DNA of 64,000 nucleotides from Eriocheir sinensis (Eukaryota; Arthropoda; Malacostraca; Decapoda; Varunidae). The translations under genes were made by a program, and so were the position numbers. The notes below the pieces were generated by a model. The model searched no databases. It was given only the letters and a program-made list of their open reading frames with translations, and had not been told where the DNA came from. The stretch covers positions 248,001 to 312,000 of the forward strand of contig NW_026111184.1 of assembly GCF_024679095.1 (NCBI RefSeq), given 5' to 3'. Within the stretch, counting starts at the first letter, position 1. Every line of letters starts with the position of its first letter. Positions 1 to 21,203 of this stretch are shown here, piece after piece.

Positions 1-300
1 TCATGTGTATTTTGCATATCTATTTTCAAACAAACAGTATAAAATAACGTTTTATTAATATTCTGTGTATTTGTTTTGATACGATTTTACATTATTCTAT
101 TTGTGTTTTGTATATATTTTTTTATACATATTTACATTATTTAATGTGTATTTTGTATATTTTAAAACAAATTTACGTTATTTTATGCGCATCTGTTAAA
201 ATACTTTGTTACAAATTTACATTATTTTATGTATTTTGTATATATATTTCAATACAAATTTAGTTTATTTTATGAATATTTTGTATATCTATTTTCATTC
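1..300 (+). repeat. block 1, F orientation
   Basis: About seven monomers. It carries a marker shared with 43.0-43.24 kb (direct) and 61.11-61.4 kb (inverted): a unit reading GCGCATCTGTTAAAATA. It ends at a switch where TTTTCATTC meets GTATCAAAATAAATAAAC. It contains no gene. Confidence 0.85.
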
Positions 301-973
301 GTATCAAAATAAATAAACAAAATAGCAATAAAATAATGTAAATTTGCATGAGAAAACATATACAAATACACATAAAATAACGCAAATTTCTAAAAAAATA
401 TATGTACAAAAATGCACATAAAATAAAGTAAATTTGCATAAAAATATATATACAAAACAAACTTTAAATAATGTAAATGCGTACATAAAATAACCTAAAT
501 TTGTATAAAACTATATACAAAAATACACAAAAATATATATACAAAAAACAAATAGAATAATGTAAAATCGTATCAAAATAAATACACTGAATATTAATAA
601 AATACCATGAATTTGTATGAAAATATAGATTCAAAATTCTCAAATTGCGCATTTCTTATAAAAATATATATACCAAAATACACATAAAATATTTAAATTT
701 GTATTGAAATAAATATACAAAATGCACATACAATAAGGTAAACTTCTATTGAAAGAGATATGCAAAAATACATTTAAAACAATGTAAATTTGTTTCAAAA
801 TATATATACGAATACATATAAAATAACGTAGATTTCTATAAAAATATATATACAAAATACACATAAAATTAACTAAATACGTATAAAAAAAATGTAAACA
901 AAATACACATAAAATAATGTAAACTCGAAACAAAATAAATACACAAAATACCAATAAAAGAATGTGTATTTGT
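300..973 (-). repeat. block 2, R orientation
   Basis: About 15 monomers in reverse sense. The part from about 640 is the inverse of 18,700-19,030. The part from 300 to 540 is the inverse of 60,885-61,110, including an apparent deletion join near 530-540 (AAAATATATATACAAAAAAC). It ends where AATGTGTATTTGT runs into TCTGTGTATTTTTG. Confidence 0.85.
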
Positions 974-3110
974 TCTGTGTATTTTTGTATATAGTTTTAT
1001 ACAAATTTGCGATTTTTTATGTGCATTTTGTATATTTATATTTATACAAATACACATTCTTTTATTGGTATTTTGTTTATTTATTTTGATACGATTTTTA
1101 TGTGTATTTTGTATTCATTTTTTTATACACATTCTTTTACTGGTATTTTGTTTATTTATTTTGATACGATTTTTATGTGTATTTTGTATATATTTTTATA
1201 GAAATCAACGTTATTTTATATGTATTCGTATATATATTTTGAAACAAATTTACATTGTTTTATATGTATTTTGAATATCTATTTCAATACAAATTTACCT
1301 TACAGTATGTGCATTTTTTATATTTATTTTAATACAAATTTTAATATTTTATGTGTATTTTGGTATATATATTTTTATAAAAAAATGCGTTATTTTATGG
1401 CTATTTTGCATCTTTATTTTCATACAAATTTACATTATTTTATTAATGTTCTGTGTATTTATTTTGATACGATTTTACATTATTCTATTTGTGTTTTGTA
1501 TATATTTTTTTATACATATTTACATCATTTAATTAGTATTTTGTATATATATTTCATACAAATTTACATTATTTTAAGTGTATATGTTTATATATTTTCA
1601 TTCAAATTTCCATTATTTTATGTGTATTTTGTATATGTATTTCAATACAAATTTATCTAATTTTATGTGTATTTTGTATATATATTTCTATAGAAATCTA
1701 CGTTATATTATGTGTATTCGTATATAGATTTTTAAACAAATTTACACTTTTATGTGTATTTTGCATATTTTTTCAATACAAATTTACCTTATTCTATATG
1801 CATTTTGTATATTAATTTTAATAGAAATTTAATTATTCTATGTGTATTTTTGTATATGTATTTTTAAAAAAATATGCTTTATTTTATGGGTATTTTGCAT
1901 CTTTATTTTCATACAAAATTTACGTTATTTTATTGATATTCTGCTCATTCATTTTGATACGATTTGACATTATTCTATGTGTATTTTGTATATATTTTTC
2001 ATACATATTTACGTTATTTTATGTGTATTTGTTTATATATTTTGACACAAATTTACAATATTTTATGGGTATTTTGTATATATATTTCAAAAGAAATTTA
2101 CATAGTTTTATGTGTATTTTGAATATCTATTTTCATACAAACTCAAATTATTTATATGTATTTTTGTATATATTTCAATACAAATTTTAGTTATGTTATG
2201 TGTATTTTGTAAATCTATTTTCATTCAAATATATATTATTTTATTGGTATTTTGTTGATTTATATTGATACGAATTTGCATTTTTTTATATGTACTTTTT
2301 ATATATATTTTTATACGCATTTACATTATTTAATATTTATTTTGAATATATAATTTTATACAAATTCATGGTATTTTATGTGTATTTGTATATATATTTT
2401 CATAAATTTACATTATTTTATGTGTATTTTGTACATATATTTCATTACAAATTTACCTTATTTTATGTTTATTTTGTATGTGTATTTTGCACATTTATTT
2501 TTATACACGCTCACTCATACAAATTTATATTATTTTATTGGTATTTTGTTTATTTATTATGATACGAATTACATGATTATATGTGTATTTTGTACACATT
2601 TTTTTATACGTATTTACATTATTTAATATGTATTTTGTTTATATATTTTCATACAAATTTACGTTATTATATGTGTATTTGTATAAATATTTTGATACAA
2701 ATCTACTTTATTTCATGTATTTTGTATATATATATTTCAATTCAAATTTAGCTTATTTAGTGTGTATTTTGTATATATTTTCATACAAATTTAATTACTT
2801 CTGTGTATTTTTGTATATAGTTTTATATAAATTTACGTAATTTTATGTGTATTTTGTATATTTATATTTATACAAATACACATTCTTTTATTGGTATTTT
2901 GTTTATTTATTTTGATACGAATTTACATTATTTTATGTGTATTTTGTATACATTTTTTTATACGTATTTACTTCATTTTATGTGTATTTTGTATATATTT
3001 TTATAGAAATCTACGTTATTTTATGTGTATTCGTATACATATTTTGAAACAAATTTACATTGCTTTATATGTATTTTGCATATCTATTTCAATACAAATT
3101 TACCTTATTG
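973..3110 (+). repeat. block 3, F orientation
   Basis: About 47 monomers. It is the inverted counterpart of 16,370-18,697, and therefore also of 58.2-60.45 kb. Markers shared by these copies include the ACACGCTCACTCATAC stretch near 2,502 and the ACACATTCTTTTACTGG unit near 1,130. Confidence 0.85.
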
Positions 3111-3785
3111 TACATATAAAACAATGTAAATTTGTTTCAAAATATATGTACGAATACACATAAAATAACGTAGATTTCTATAAAAATATATATACAAAAT
3201 ACACATAAAATTAAGTAAATACGTATAAAAAATGTAAACAAAATACACATAAAATAATGTAAATTCGAAACAAAATAAATAAACAAAATACCAATAAAAG
3301 AATGTGTATTTGTATAAATATAAATGTACAAAATACACATACAAAATAAACATAAAATAAGGTAAATTTGTAATGAAATATATGTACAAAATACACATAA
3401 AATAATGTAAATTTATATGAAAATATATATATAAATACACAAAAAATAATGTAAATTCGTAAAAAATTAAATACACAAAATTCCAATAAAAGAATGTATA
3501 TTTGTAGGAAAATATATATATACAAAAAACAAATAAAATAACTAAAATTTGTATAAAAATATATACAAAAATACACAAAAATAATTTAAATTTGTTTGAA
3601 AATAGATATGCAAAATACACATAAAGTTAGGCAAATTTGTATTGAAATATATATACAAAACTCACATAAAATAATGTAAATTTGTATGAAAATATATAAA
3701 CAAATACATATAAAATAACGTAAATTTGGATAAAATATATATACAAAATATACATTAAATATTTTAAATATTTAAATATATTATA
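3110..3785 (-). repeat. block 4, R orientation, short form
   Basis: Inverse of 14,845-16,370 but about 850 bp shorter, so one of the two has a large internal deletion or insertion. It begins at a switch with TTGTACATATAAAACAATG. It ends in an AT-only stretch (TTAAATATTTAAATATA) at the recurring junction near 3,785. Confidence 0.8.
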
Positions 3786-6700
3786 TATATTTTTATTGAT
3801 ATTTGCGTTATTTATGTGTATTTTGTATATGTTTTCTCATAGAAATTTACATTATTTTATTGGTATTTTGTCTATTTATTTTGATACGAATTACATGATT
3901 ATTTGTGTATTTTGTACATTTTTTTATACGTATTTACATTATATAATGTGTATTTTGTTTATATATTTTTATACAAATTTACGTTATTATATGTGTATTT
4001 GTATAAGTATTTTGATACAAATTTACATTGTTTTATGTATTTTGTATATATATTTCAATTCAAATTTAGCTTATTTTATGTGTATTTTGTATATCTATTT
4101 ATTTTAATACAAAATCAAATATTTTATGTTTTTTCGTATATATTTTTTTTTTTTTAAAATGCGTTATTTTATGGGTATTTTGCATCTTATTTTTCATACA
4201 AATTTACATTATTTTATTAATATTTTCTGTATTTATTTTGATACGATTATACATTATTTTATTTGTGTTTTGTATATATTTTTTTATACATATTTACATT
4301 ATTTAATGTCTTTTTTGTATATATATTTAATACAAATTTACGTTATTTTAAGTCTATATGTTTATATATTTTCATTCAAATTTACATTATTTTATGTGTA
4401 TTTTGTATATGTATTTCAATACAAATTTACCTAATTTTATATGTTTTTTGTATATTTATTTTCATACAAGTTTAAATTATTTTTGTGTATTTTTGTATAT
4501 AGTTTTATACAAATTTATGTTATTTTATGTGTATTTTGTATATCTATTTTCATACAAATACACATTCTTTTCATGATATTTTGTTTATTTATTTTGACAC
4601 GAATTAACATTATTTAATGAGTATTTTGTATATATATTTTTATACGTATTTACATTATTTCAAGTGTATTTTGTATATATATTTCTATAGAAATCTGCGT
4701 TATTTTATGTGTATTCGTATATATATTTTGAAACAAATTTACATTGTTTTATGTGTATTTTGCATATTTTTTTAATACAAATTTACCTTATTGTATGTGC
4801 ATTTTGTATATTAATTTTAATACAAATTTGATTAATCTATGTGTATTTTTGTATATGTATTTTTATAAAAATATGCTTTATTTTATGGGTATTTTGCATC
4901 TTTATTTTCATACAAATTTACATTATTTTATTGATATTCTGTGTATTTATTTTGATATGATTTTACATTATTCTATGTGTATTTTGTATATATATCTTAT
5001 ATAAAATGTATTTGTTTTCATTTCATACAAATCTACATTATTTTATGTGTTTTTTGTACATGTATTTAAATACAAATTTAACTAGTTATATGTGTATTTT
5101 GTATATCTATTTTGTATGTATATTTTCATAGAACTTTACTCTATTTTATGAGTATTCGAATATATATTTTGATACAAATTTACATTATTAATGTGTATTT
5201 TGCATATCTATTTCAATACAAATTTACTTTATTGTACGTTCATTTTGTATATTTATTTTAATACAAATTTAATTATTTTATATGTCTTTTTGTATATATA
5301 TTTTTATGCAAATATGCGTTATTATATGGATATTTTGCATCTTTATTTTCATACAAATTTACATTATTTTATTGATATTCTCTTTATTTATTTCATACGA
5401 TTTAACATTATTCTATGTGTTTTTTGTATATAGTTTTTTATATATATATTTACATTATTTAATGTTCATTTTGTATATATATATGTTCATTTTGTATATA
5501 TATTTTATCCAAATTTACATTATTTTATGTGTATTTGTTTATATATTTTCATACATATTTACATTATTTTATGTGTTTTTTGTATATATATTTTTCTACG
5601 TATTTAAATTATTTTATGTGTATTTTGTATATACATTTTCATAAAAAAAATTACGTTATTTTATTGTGTGTATAAATATATATTTTGATACAAATTTTAT
5701 ACAAATTCATGTTATTTAATGTGTATTTGTATATATATTTTCATACAAATTTATATTATTTTATGTGTATTTTTTCATATATTTCATTACAAATTTACCT
5801 TATTTTATGTTTATTTTGTATATTTATTTCATTCAATTTTAAATTATTTTATGTGTATATTTGTATTTGTATTTAGGTTATTTTATATGCATTTTCTATA
5901 TATATGTTCATCCAACATTACATTATTTTATTGGTATTTCTTATTTTACTTCGATACGAATTTAGATTAGTTCATAGGTCTTTGGTAGACATATTTTTAT
6001 ACTCATTTACATTATCTCATGTGTGTTTGGTATATATTTTTATGCAAATTTATTTTATGTTCATTTTTGTACATATATTTTTATAGAAATCTGCGTTATT
6101 TTATGTATATAGTTTTATATAAATTTACGTTATTTTATGTGCATTTTGTATATTTATATTTATACAAATCCATATTCTTTTATTGATATATTGTTTATTT
6201 ACATTTATACGAATTTACATTATTTTATGTGTATTTTGTATACATTTTTTTTATACGTATTCACTTAATTTGATGTGTAATTTGTATATGTATTTTTTTT
6301 ATAGAAATCTACGTTATTTTATGTGTATTCGTATATATATTTTGAAACAAATTTACATTATTTTATATGTATTTTCCATATCTATTTCAATACAAATTTA
6401 CCTTATTGTATCTGCATTTTGTATATTTATTGTAATACAAGTTCAAATATTTTATGTTTATTATTGTATCAATAATTTTATAAAAATTTAGTTATTTTAT
6501 ATGTATTTTGAATCTTAATTTTAATTTTATATTTACTTTGTATAGATATTTTATACGCTCTTACATTATTTAATATTTATTTTGAATATATATTTTATAC
6601 AAATTCATGGTATTTTATGTGTATTTGTATATATATTTTCATATAAATTTACATTATTGTATGTGTATTTTGTACATATATTTCATTACAAATCTATCTT

Positions 6701-7388
6701 ATTTTATGTTTATTTTGTATGTGTATTTTGTATATTTATATTTATCAAATACACATTCTTTTATTAGTATTTTTTATTTATTTTAATTCGAGTTTACATT
6801 ATTTTATGTGTATTTTGAATACATTTTTTATACGTATTTACTTAATTTTATGTGTATTTTGTATATATAATTTTATAGAAATCTTCGTTTTTATTTGTTT
6901 TAGTATATATATTTTGAAACAAATTTACATTGTTTTATATGTATTTTGCATATCTCTTTCAATACAAATTTACCTTATTGTATATGCATTTTGTAAATTT
7001 ATTTCAATACAAATTTAAAAAAATTATGTGTATTTTGGTATATATATTTTATAAGAAATACGCTATTTTATAGAATTTTGCATCTTTATTTTCATACAAA
7101 TTTATATTATTTTATTAATATTTGGTGTAATTATTTTGATACGATTTTACATTATTCTATTTGTTTTTTGTATACTTTTTATACATATACATTATTTAAT
7201 GTGTATCTTGCATATATATTTTATACAAATTTATTATCTATTTGCATACAAATACACATTCTTTTCATGATATTTTGTTTATTTATTTTGACACTAATTT
7301 ACATTATTTGATATGTATTTTGTATATATATTTTTATACGTATTTACATAATTTCATATGTATTTTGTATATATATTTAATAGATATT
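3785..7388 (+). repeat. block 5, F orientation
   Basis: About 80 monomers. From 3,796 to about 6,530 it is the inverse of about 11,830-14,810. From about 6,540 it joins different material related to 21.7-22.2 kb and then 26.8-27.1 kb. It includes a 21-22 bp slippage duplication at about 5,462-5,505 that the sister copies lack. The switch at about 7,388 lies inside the TA core of a monomer. Confidence 0.85.
5462..5505 (+). repeat. 21-22 bp slippage duplication
   Basis: ATGTTCATTTTGTATATATA occurs twice in a row. Sister copies near 12,850 (inverted) and 56,730 have it once, so it is specific to copy A. Confidence 0.85.
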
Positions 7389-8403
7389 CAAAATACACAT
7401 AAAATAACCTAAATTTGTATCAAACTATATACAAAAATATTTTAAATTTGTATGAAAATAAATATACAAAATACACATAAAATTAGGTAAATTTGTATGG
7501 AAATACATATACAAAATACACATAAAATAATGTAAATTTGAATGAAAATACATAAACAAATACACTTAATATAACGTAAATTTGTATAAAAAAAATATAT
7601 ACAAAACACAAATAGAATAATGTAAAATCGTATCAAAATAAATACACAGAATATTAATAAAATAATGTAAATTTGTATGAAAATAAAGAGGCAAAATACC
7701 CAAAAATAACGCATTTTTTTATTTATAAAAATATATATACCAAAATACACATAAAAAAATTAGATTTGTATTAAAAAAAATATATAAAAAACACATACAT
7801 TAAGGTAAATTTGTATTGAAATAGATACGCAAAATACATATAAAGCAATGTAAATTTGTTTCAAAATATGTATACGAATACACATAAAATAACGTAGATT
7901 TCTATAAATATATATATATACAAAATACACATAAAATGAAGTAAATACGTATAAAAAAATGTATACAAAATACACATAAAATAATGTAAATTCGTATCAA
8001 AATAAATAAACAAAATACCAATAAAAGAATGTGTATTTGTATAAATATAAATATACAAAATACACATAAAATAACGTAAATTTATATAAAACTATATACA
8101 TAAATACACAGAAGTAATTAAATTTGTATGAAAATATATACAAAATACACACAAAATAAGCTAAATTTGATTTGAAATATATATACAAAATACATGAAAT
8201 AAAGTAAATTTGTATCAAAATATTAATACAAATACACATATAATAACGTAAATTTGTATGAAAATATATAAACAAAATACACATTAAATAATGTAAATAC
8301 GTATAAAAAAATGTGTACAAAATACACATATAATCATGTAATTCGTATCAAAATAAATAAACAAAATACCAATAAAATAATATAAATTTGTATGAGTAAA
8401 CGT
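7388..8403 (-). repeat. block 6, R orientation
   Basis: About 22 monomers. It closely resembles 20.2-21.2 kb and 22.5-23.53 kb, and all three end at the same switch with TGTATGAGTAAACG followed by GTTGCATATTTTTTCAAT. It is one arm of a recurrent R+F composite. Confidence 0.85.
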
Positions 8404-9977
8404 GTATGTTGCATATTTTTTCAATACAAATTTACCTTATTATATACTCATTTTGTGTATTAATTTTAATATATGTGTATTTGAATATATATTTTGATAC
8501 AAATTTACATTATTATATGTATTTTCTATATTTATTTCAATTCAAATATAGCTTATTTTATGTGTCTTTTGTATATCTATTTTCATAAAAATTTAATTAT
8601 TTTTGTTTATTTTTGTATATAGTTTTATACAATTTTAGTTATTTTATGTGTATTTTGTATATTTATATTTATACAAGTAAAAATTCTTTTATTTGCATTT
8701 TGTATATTTATTGTCATACAAATTTAAATATTTTATATGCATTTTGGTATATATATTTTCATAAAAAATGCGTTGTTTTATGGGTATTTTGCATCTTTAT
8801 TTTCATACAAATTTACATTATTTTATTAATATTCTGTGTATTTATTTTGATACTATTTTACATTATTCTATTTGTGTTTTCTATATATTTTTTTATACAT
8901 ATTTACATTATTTAATGTGTATTTTCTACATATATTTCATACAAATTTTCGTTATTTTAAGTGTATTTGTTTATATATTTTTATTCAAATTTACATTATT
9001 TTATGTGTATTTTGTATATGTATTTCAATAGAAATTTTCCTAATTTCATGTGTATTTTGTATATATATTTTATACAAATTTAAATTATTTTTTGTGTATT
9101 TTTGTATAGAGTTTTCTACAAATTTATAATATTTTATGTGTATTTTGTATATCTATTTTCATACAAATACACATTCTTTTATTGATATTTTGTTTATTTA
9201 TTTTGATGCGAATTTACATTATTTAATGTATTGTGTATATATATTTTTATACGTATTTACGTCATTTCATGTGTATTTTGTATATATATTTCTATAGAAA
9301 TATTCGTTATTTTATGTGTATTCGTATATATATTTTGAAACATATATACATTGTTTTATGTGCATTTTGCATATTTTTTCAATACAAATTTACCTTGTTG
9401 TACGTGCATTTTGTATATTAATTTTAATTCAAATTTAGCTATTCTATGTGTATTTTTGTATATGTATTTTTATAAAAATATGCTTTATTTTATGGGTATT
9501 TTGCATCTTTATTTTCATACAAAGTTACATTATTTTATTGATATTCTGTGTATTTATTTTGATACGATTTTACATTATTCTATGTATATTTTGTATATCT
9601 ATTTTATACTAATGTACGTTATTTTATGTGAATTTGTTTTCATTTCATACAAATTTACATTATTTTATGTGAATTTTGTTCATGTATTTAAAAACAAATT
9701 TAACTAATTATATGTGTATTTTGTATATCTATTTTCATACAAATTGAAATTAATTTTGTGTATTTTTGTATATATTCTTATTCAAATTTGCGTAATTTTA
9801 TGTGTATTTTGTATATTTATTTTCTTACAAATATACGTTCTTTTATCGGAATTTTATTTATTTATTTTGATACGAATTTTCATTTTTTTAGGTGTATTTG
9901 ATATATATATTTTTATACTTATTTACATAATTTTATATGTATTTTGAATATATATTTTCATAGAAATTTACTCTATA

Positions 9978-9978
<1 letters not shown>
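8403..9978 (+). repeat. block 7, F orientation
   Basis: About 35 monomers. The part 8.6-9.13 kb is the inverse of 29.4-29.9 kb and of 49.75-50.1 kb: all share the unusual GTTTTCTATATA and ATTTCAATAGAAATTTTCCT variants or their complements. It ends at the recurring F-to-R switch CTCTATATGTATATGTATAG. Confidence 0.8.
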
Positions 9979-14844
<4,866 letters not shown>

Positions 14845-14845
<1 letters not shown>

Positions 14846-16370
14846 ATTTAAAATATTTAATGTATATTTTGTATATATATTTTATCCAAATTCACGTTAT
14901 TTTATATGTATTTGTTTATTTATTTTCATACAAATTTACATTATTTTATGTGAGTTTTGTATATGTATTTCAATACAAATTTGCCTAACTTTATGTGTAT
15001 TTTGCATATCTATTTTCAAACAAATTTAAATTATTTTTGAGTATTTTTGTATATATTTTTATACAAATTTTAGTTATTTTATTTGTTTTTTGTATATATA
15101 TTTTCCTACAAATATACATTCTTTTATTGGAATTTTGTGTATTTATTTTTTTCCGAATTTACATTATTTTATGTGTATTTTGTATATATATTTTTCTACG
15201 TATTTAAAGTATTTTATGTGTATTTTATATACACATTTTCATAAAAATTTACGTTATTTTATTGTGTATTCGTATATATTTTGAAACAAATTTTATACAA
15301 ATTCATGTTATTTTATGTGTATTTGTATATATATTTTCATACAAATTTATATTATTTTATGTGTATTCTTACATATATTTTATTACAAATTTACCTTATT
15401 TTATGTTTATTTTGTATATATATTTAATTTAATATAATCAAATTTAAATTTATTATATATGTATTTTGTATATTAATTTTAATACAAATGTAATTATTCT
15501 ATGTGTATTTTTCTATATGTATTTTTATAAAAATATGCTTTATTTTATGGGTATTTTGCATCTTTATTTTCATACAAATTTACGTTATTTTATTGATATT
15601 CTGCTCATTCATTTTGATACGATTTGATATTATTCTATGTATTTTGTATATATTTTTCATACAAATTTACGTTATTTTATGAGTATTTGTTTATATATTT
15701 AGACACAAATTTACAATATTTTATGGGTATTTTGTATATAAATTTCAAAAGAAATTTACCTAGTTTTATGTATATTTTGAAGATCTATTTTCATACAAAC
15801 TCAAATTATTTTTATGTATTTTTGTATATATTTCAATACAAATTTTAGTTAGGTTATGTATTTTGTAAATCTATTTTCATTCAAATATATATTATTTTAT
15901 TGGTATTTTGTTGATTTATATTGATACGAATTTACATTACTTTATATGTACTTTGTATATATATTTTTTATACGCATTTACATTATTTAATATTTATTTT
16001 GAATATATAATTTTATACAAATAAATGGTATTTTATTTTTATTTGTATATATATTTTCATATAAATTTACATTATTTTATGTGTATTTTGTACATATATT
16101 TCATTACAAATATACCTTATTTTATGTTTATTTTGTATGTGTATTTTGTACATGTATATTTATACAAATACGCATTCTTTTATTGGTATTTTGTTTATCT
16201 ATTTTGTTTCGAGTTTACATTATTTTATGTGTATTTTGTTTACATTTTTTTATACGTATTTACTTAATTTTATGTGTATTTTGTATATATATTTTTATAA
16301 AAATCTACGTTATTTTATGTGTATTCGTACATATATTTTGAAACAAATTTACATGGCTTTATATGTACAA
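14845..16370 (+). repeat. block 9, F orientation, long form
   Basis: About 34 monomers. It is the full-length inverse of 3,110-3,785, with about 850 bp extra in the middle. That extra part contains units of the 21.3-21.7 kb type (CTCATTCATTTTGATACG near 15,603). Near 15,425 an AT-only stretch looks like an internal join. Confidence 0.8.
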
Positions 16371-18697
16371 TAAGGTAAATTTGTATTGAAATAGATACGC
16401 AAAATACATATAAAGCAATGTAAATTTGTTTCAAAATATGTATACGAATACACATAAAATAACGTAGATTTCTATAAAAATATATATACAAAATACACAT
16501 AAAATGAAGTAAATACGTATAAAAAAATGTATACAAAATACAAATAAAATAATGTAAATTCGTATCAAAATAAATAAACAAAGTACCAATAAAAGAATGT
16601 GTATTTGTATAAATATAAATATACAAAATACACATAAAATAACGTAAATTTATATAAAACTATATACAAAAATACACAGAAGTACTTAAATTTGTATGAA
16701 AATATATACAAAATACACACAAAATAAGCTAAATTTGAATTGAAATATATATACAAAATACATGAAATAAAGTAAATTTGTATCAAAATATTTATTCAAA
16801 TACACATATAATAACGTAAATTTGTATGAAAATATATAAACAAAATACACATTAAATAACGTAAATACGTATAAAAAAATATGTACAAAATACACATATA
16901 ATCATGTAATTCGTATCAAAATAAATAAACAAAATACCAATTAAATAATATAAATTTGTATGAGTAAACGTGTATAAATATAAATGTACAAAATACACAT
17001 ACAAAATAAACATAAAATAAGGTAAATTTGTAATGAAATATATGTACAAAATACACATAAAATAATGTAAATTTATATGAAAATATATATACAAATACAC
17101 ATAAAATACCATGAATTTGTATAAAATTATATATTCAAAATAAATATTAAATAATATAAATGCGTATAAAAATATATATAAAAAGTACATATAAAATAAT
17201 GTAAATTCGTATCAATATAAATCAACAAAATACAAATAAAATAATATATATTTGAATGAAAATAGATTTACAAAATACACATAACCTAACTAAAATTTGT
17301 ATTGAAATATATATATACAAAAATACATATAAATAATTTGAGTTTGTATGAAAATAGATATTCAAAATACACATAAAACTAGGTAAATTTCTTTAGAAAT
17401 ATATATACAAAATACCCATAAAATATTGTAAATTTGTGTCAAAATATATAAAGAAATGCACATAAAATAACGTAAATTTGTATGAAAAATATATACAAAA
17501 TACACATAGAATAATGTCAAATCGTATCAAAATGAATGAGCAGAATATCAATAAAATAACGTAAATTTGTATGAAAATAAAGATGCAAAATACCCATAAA
17601 ATAAAGCATATTTTTATAAAAATACATATACAAAAATACACATAGAATAAATAAATTTGTATTAAAATTAATATACAAAATGCATATACAATAAGGTAAA
17701 TTTGTATTGAAAAAATATGCAAAATACACATAAAAGTGTAAATTTGTTTAAAAATCTATTTACGAATACACATAATATAACGTAGATTTCTATAGAAATA
17801 TATATACAAAATACACATGAAATGATGTAAATACGTATAAAAATATATATACAAAATACACATTAAATAATTTTAATTCTCGTTAAAATAAATAAACAAA
17901 ATATTAATAAAAGAATGTGTATTTGTATGAAAATAGATATACAAAATTCTCATAAAATAACCTGTTTGTATAAAACTATATACAAAAATACACAAAAATA
18001 ATTTAAATTTGTATGAAAATAAATATACAAAATACACATAAAATTAGGTAAATTTGCATTGAAATACATATACAAAATACACATAAAATAATGGAAATTT
18101 GAATGAAAATATATAAACATATATACTTAAAATAACGTAAATTTGTATCAAATATATATACAAAATACTAATTAAATAATGTAAATATGTATAAAAAATA
18201 TATACAAAACACAAATAGAATAATGTAAAATCGTATCAAAATAAATACACAGAATATTAATTAAATAATGTAAATTTGTATGAAAATAAAGATGCAAAAT
18301 AGCCATAAAATAACGCATTTTTTATAAAAATATATATACCAAAATACACATAATATATTAAAATTTGTATTAAAATAAATATAAAAAAAGCACATACTGT
18401 AAGGTAAATTTATATTGAAATAGATATGCAAAATACATCTAAAACAATGTAAATTTGTTTCAAAATATATATACGAATACACATAAAATAACGTTGATTT
18501 CTATAAAAATATATACAAAATACACATAAAATGAAGTAAATACGTATAAAAAAATGAATACAAAATACACAAAAATCGTATCAAAATAAATAAACAAAAT
18601 ACCAGTAAAAGAATGTGTATTTGTATAAATATAAATATACAAAATACACATAAAATATCGTAAATTTGTATAAAACTATATACAAAAATACACAGAA
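16370..18697 (-). repeat. block 10, R orientation
   Basis: About 52 monomers. Direct copy of 58.2-60.45 kb: CACAGAACAA is at 18,691 and CACAGA at 60,445 (offset 41,754), and TGTATAAATA is at 16,971 and 58,723 (offset 41,752). It is also the inverse of 973-3,110. Confidence 0.85.
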
Positions 18698-19649
18698 CAA
18701 ATACACATTCTTTTATTGGTATTTTGTTTATTTATTTTGTTTCGAATTTATATTATTTTATGTGTATTTTGTTTACATTTTTTATACGTATTTACCTAAT
18801 TTTATGTGTATTTTGTATATATATTTTTATAGAAATCTACGTTATTTCATGTGTATTCGTATATATATTTTGAAACAAATTTACATTGTTTTATATGTAT
18901 TTTTGCATATCTCTTTCAATAGAGGTTTACCTTATTTTATGTGCATTTTGTATATTTATTTCAATACAAATTTAAATATTTTATGTGTATTTTGGTATAT
19001 ATATTTTTATAAGAAATGCGCTATTTGAAGGGAATTTTGCATCTTTATTTTCAAACATATTTACATTATTTTATTAATATTCGGTGTATTTATTTTGATA
19101 CGATTTTACATTATTCTATTTGTTTTTTGTATATATATTTTTTATACATATTTACATTATTTAATGTGTATCTTGCATATATATTTCATACAAATTTATT
19201 ATCTATTATTTATTTTCATATAAATACACATTCTTTTCATGATATTTTGTTTATTTATTTTGACACGAATTTACATTACTTAATATGTATTTTATATATG
19301 TATTTTTATACGTATTTACATAGTTTCATGTGTATTTTGTATATATATTTCTATAGAAATCTACGTTATTTTATGTGTATTCGTATATATATTTTGAAAC
19401 AAATTTACACTGTTTTATTTGAATTTTGCGGGTTTTTTTTCAATACAAATTTACCTTATTGTATGTGTGCATTTTGTATATTAATTTTAATACAAATTTA
19501 ATTATTCTATGTTTATTTTTGTATATGTATTTAAAAAAAATGCTTTATCTTATGGGTATTTTGCATCTTTATTTTCATACAAATTTAAATTATTTTATTG
19601 ATATTCTGTGTACTTATTTTGATACGATTTTACATTATTCTATGTATAA

Positions 19650-19650
<1 letters not shown>
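18697..19650 (+). repeat. block 11, F orientation
   Basis: About 21 monomers. It starts at the recurring switch with CACAGAACAAATACACATTC. To about 19,140 it matches the inverse of 540-973. The following TTTATTATCTATTATT variant is shared with 27.0, 28.0, 44.1, 47.7 and 48.8 kb. Confidence 0.85.

Positions 19651-21202
<1,552 letters not shown>

Positions 21203-21203
<1 letters not shown>

Larger units (their letters stand above)
540..6530 (+). repeat. segmental copy A (inverted relative to B)
   Basis: This span reads as the reverse complement of about 11,830-19,140. Switches at 973, 3,110 and 3,785 pair with those at 18,697, 16,370 and 14,845. Paired landmarks: 3,796 with 14,810; 5,685 with 12,652; 640 with 19,028. 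Two large length differences break collinearity: about 850 bp in the 3.1-3.8 kb block, and the 323-bp TA tract in B. The span 1-540 pairs instead with 60.9-61.4 kb. Confidence 0.8.
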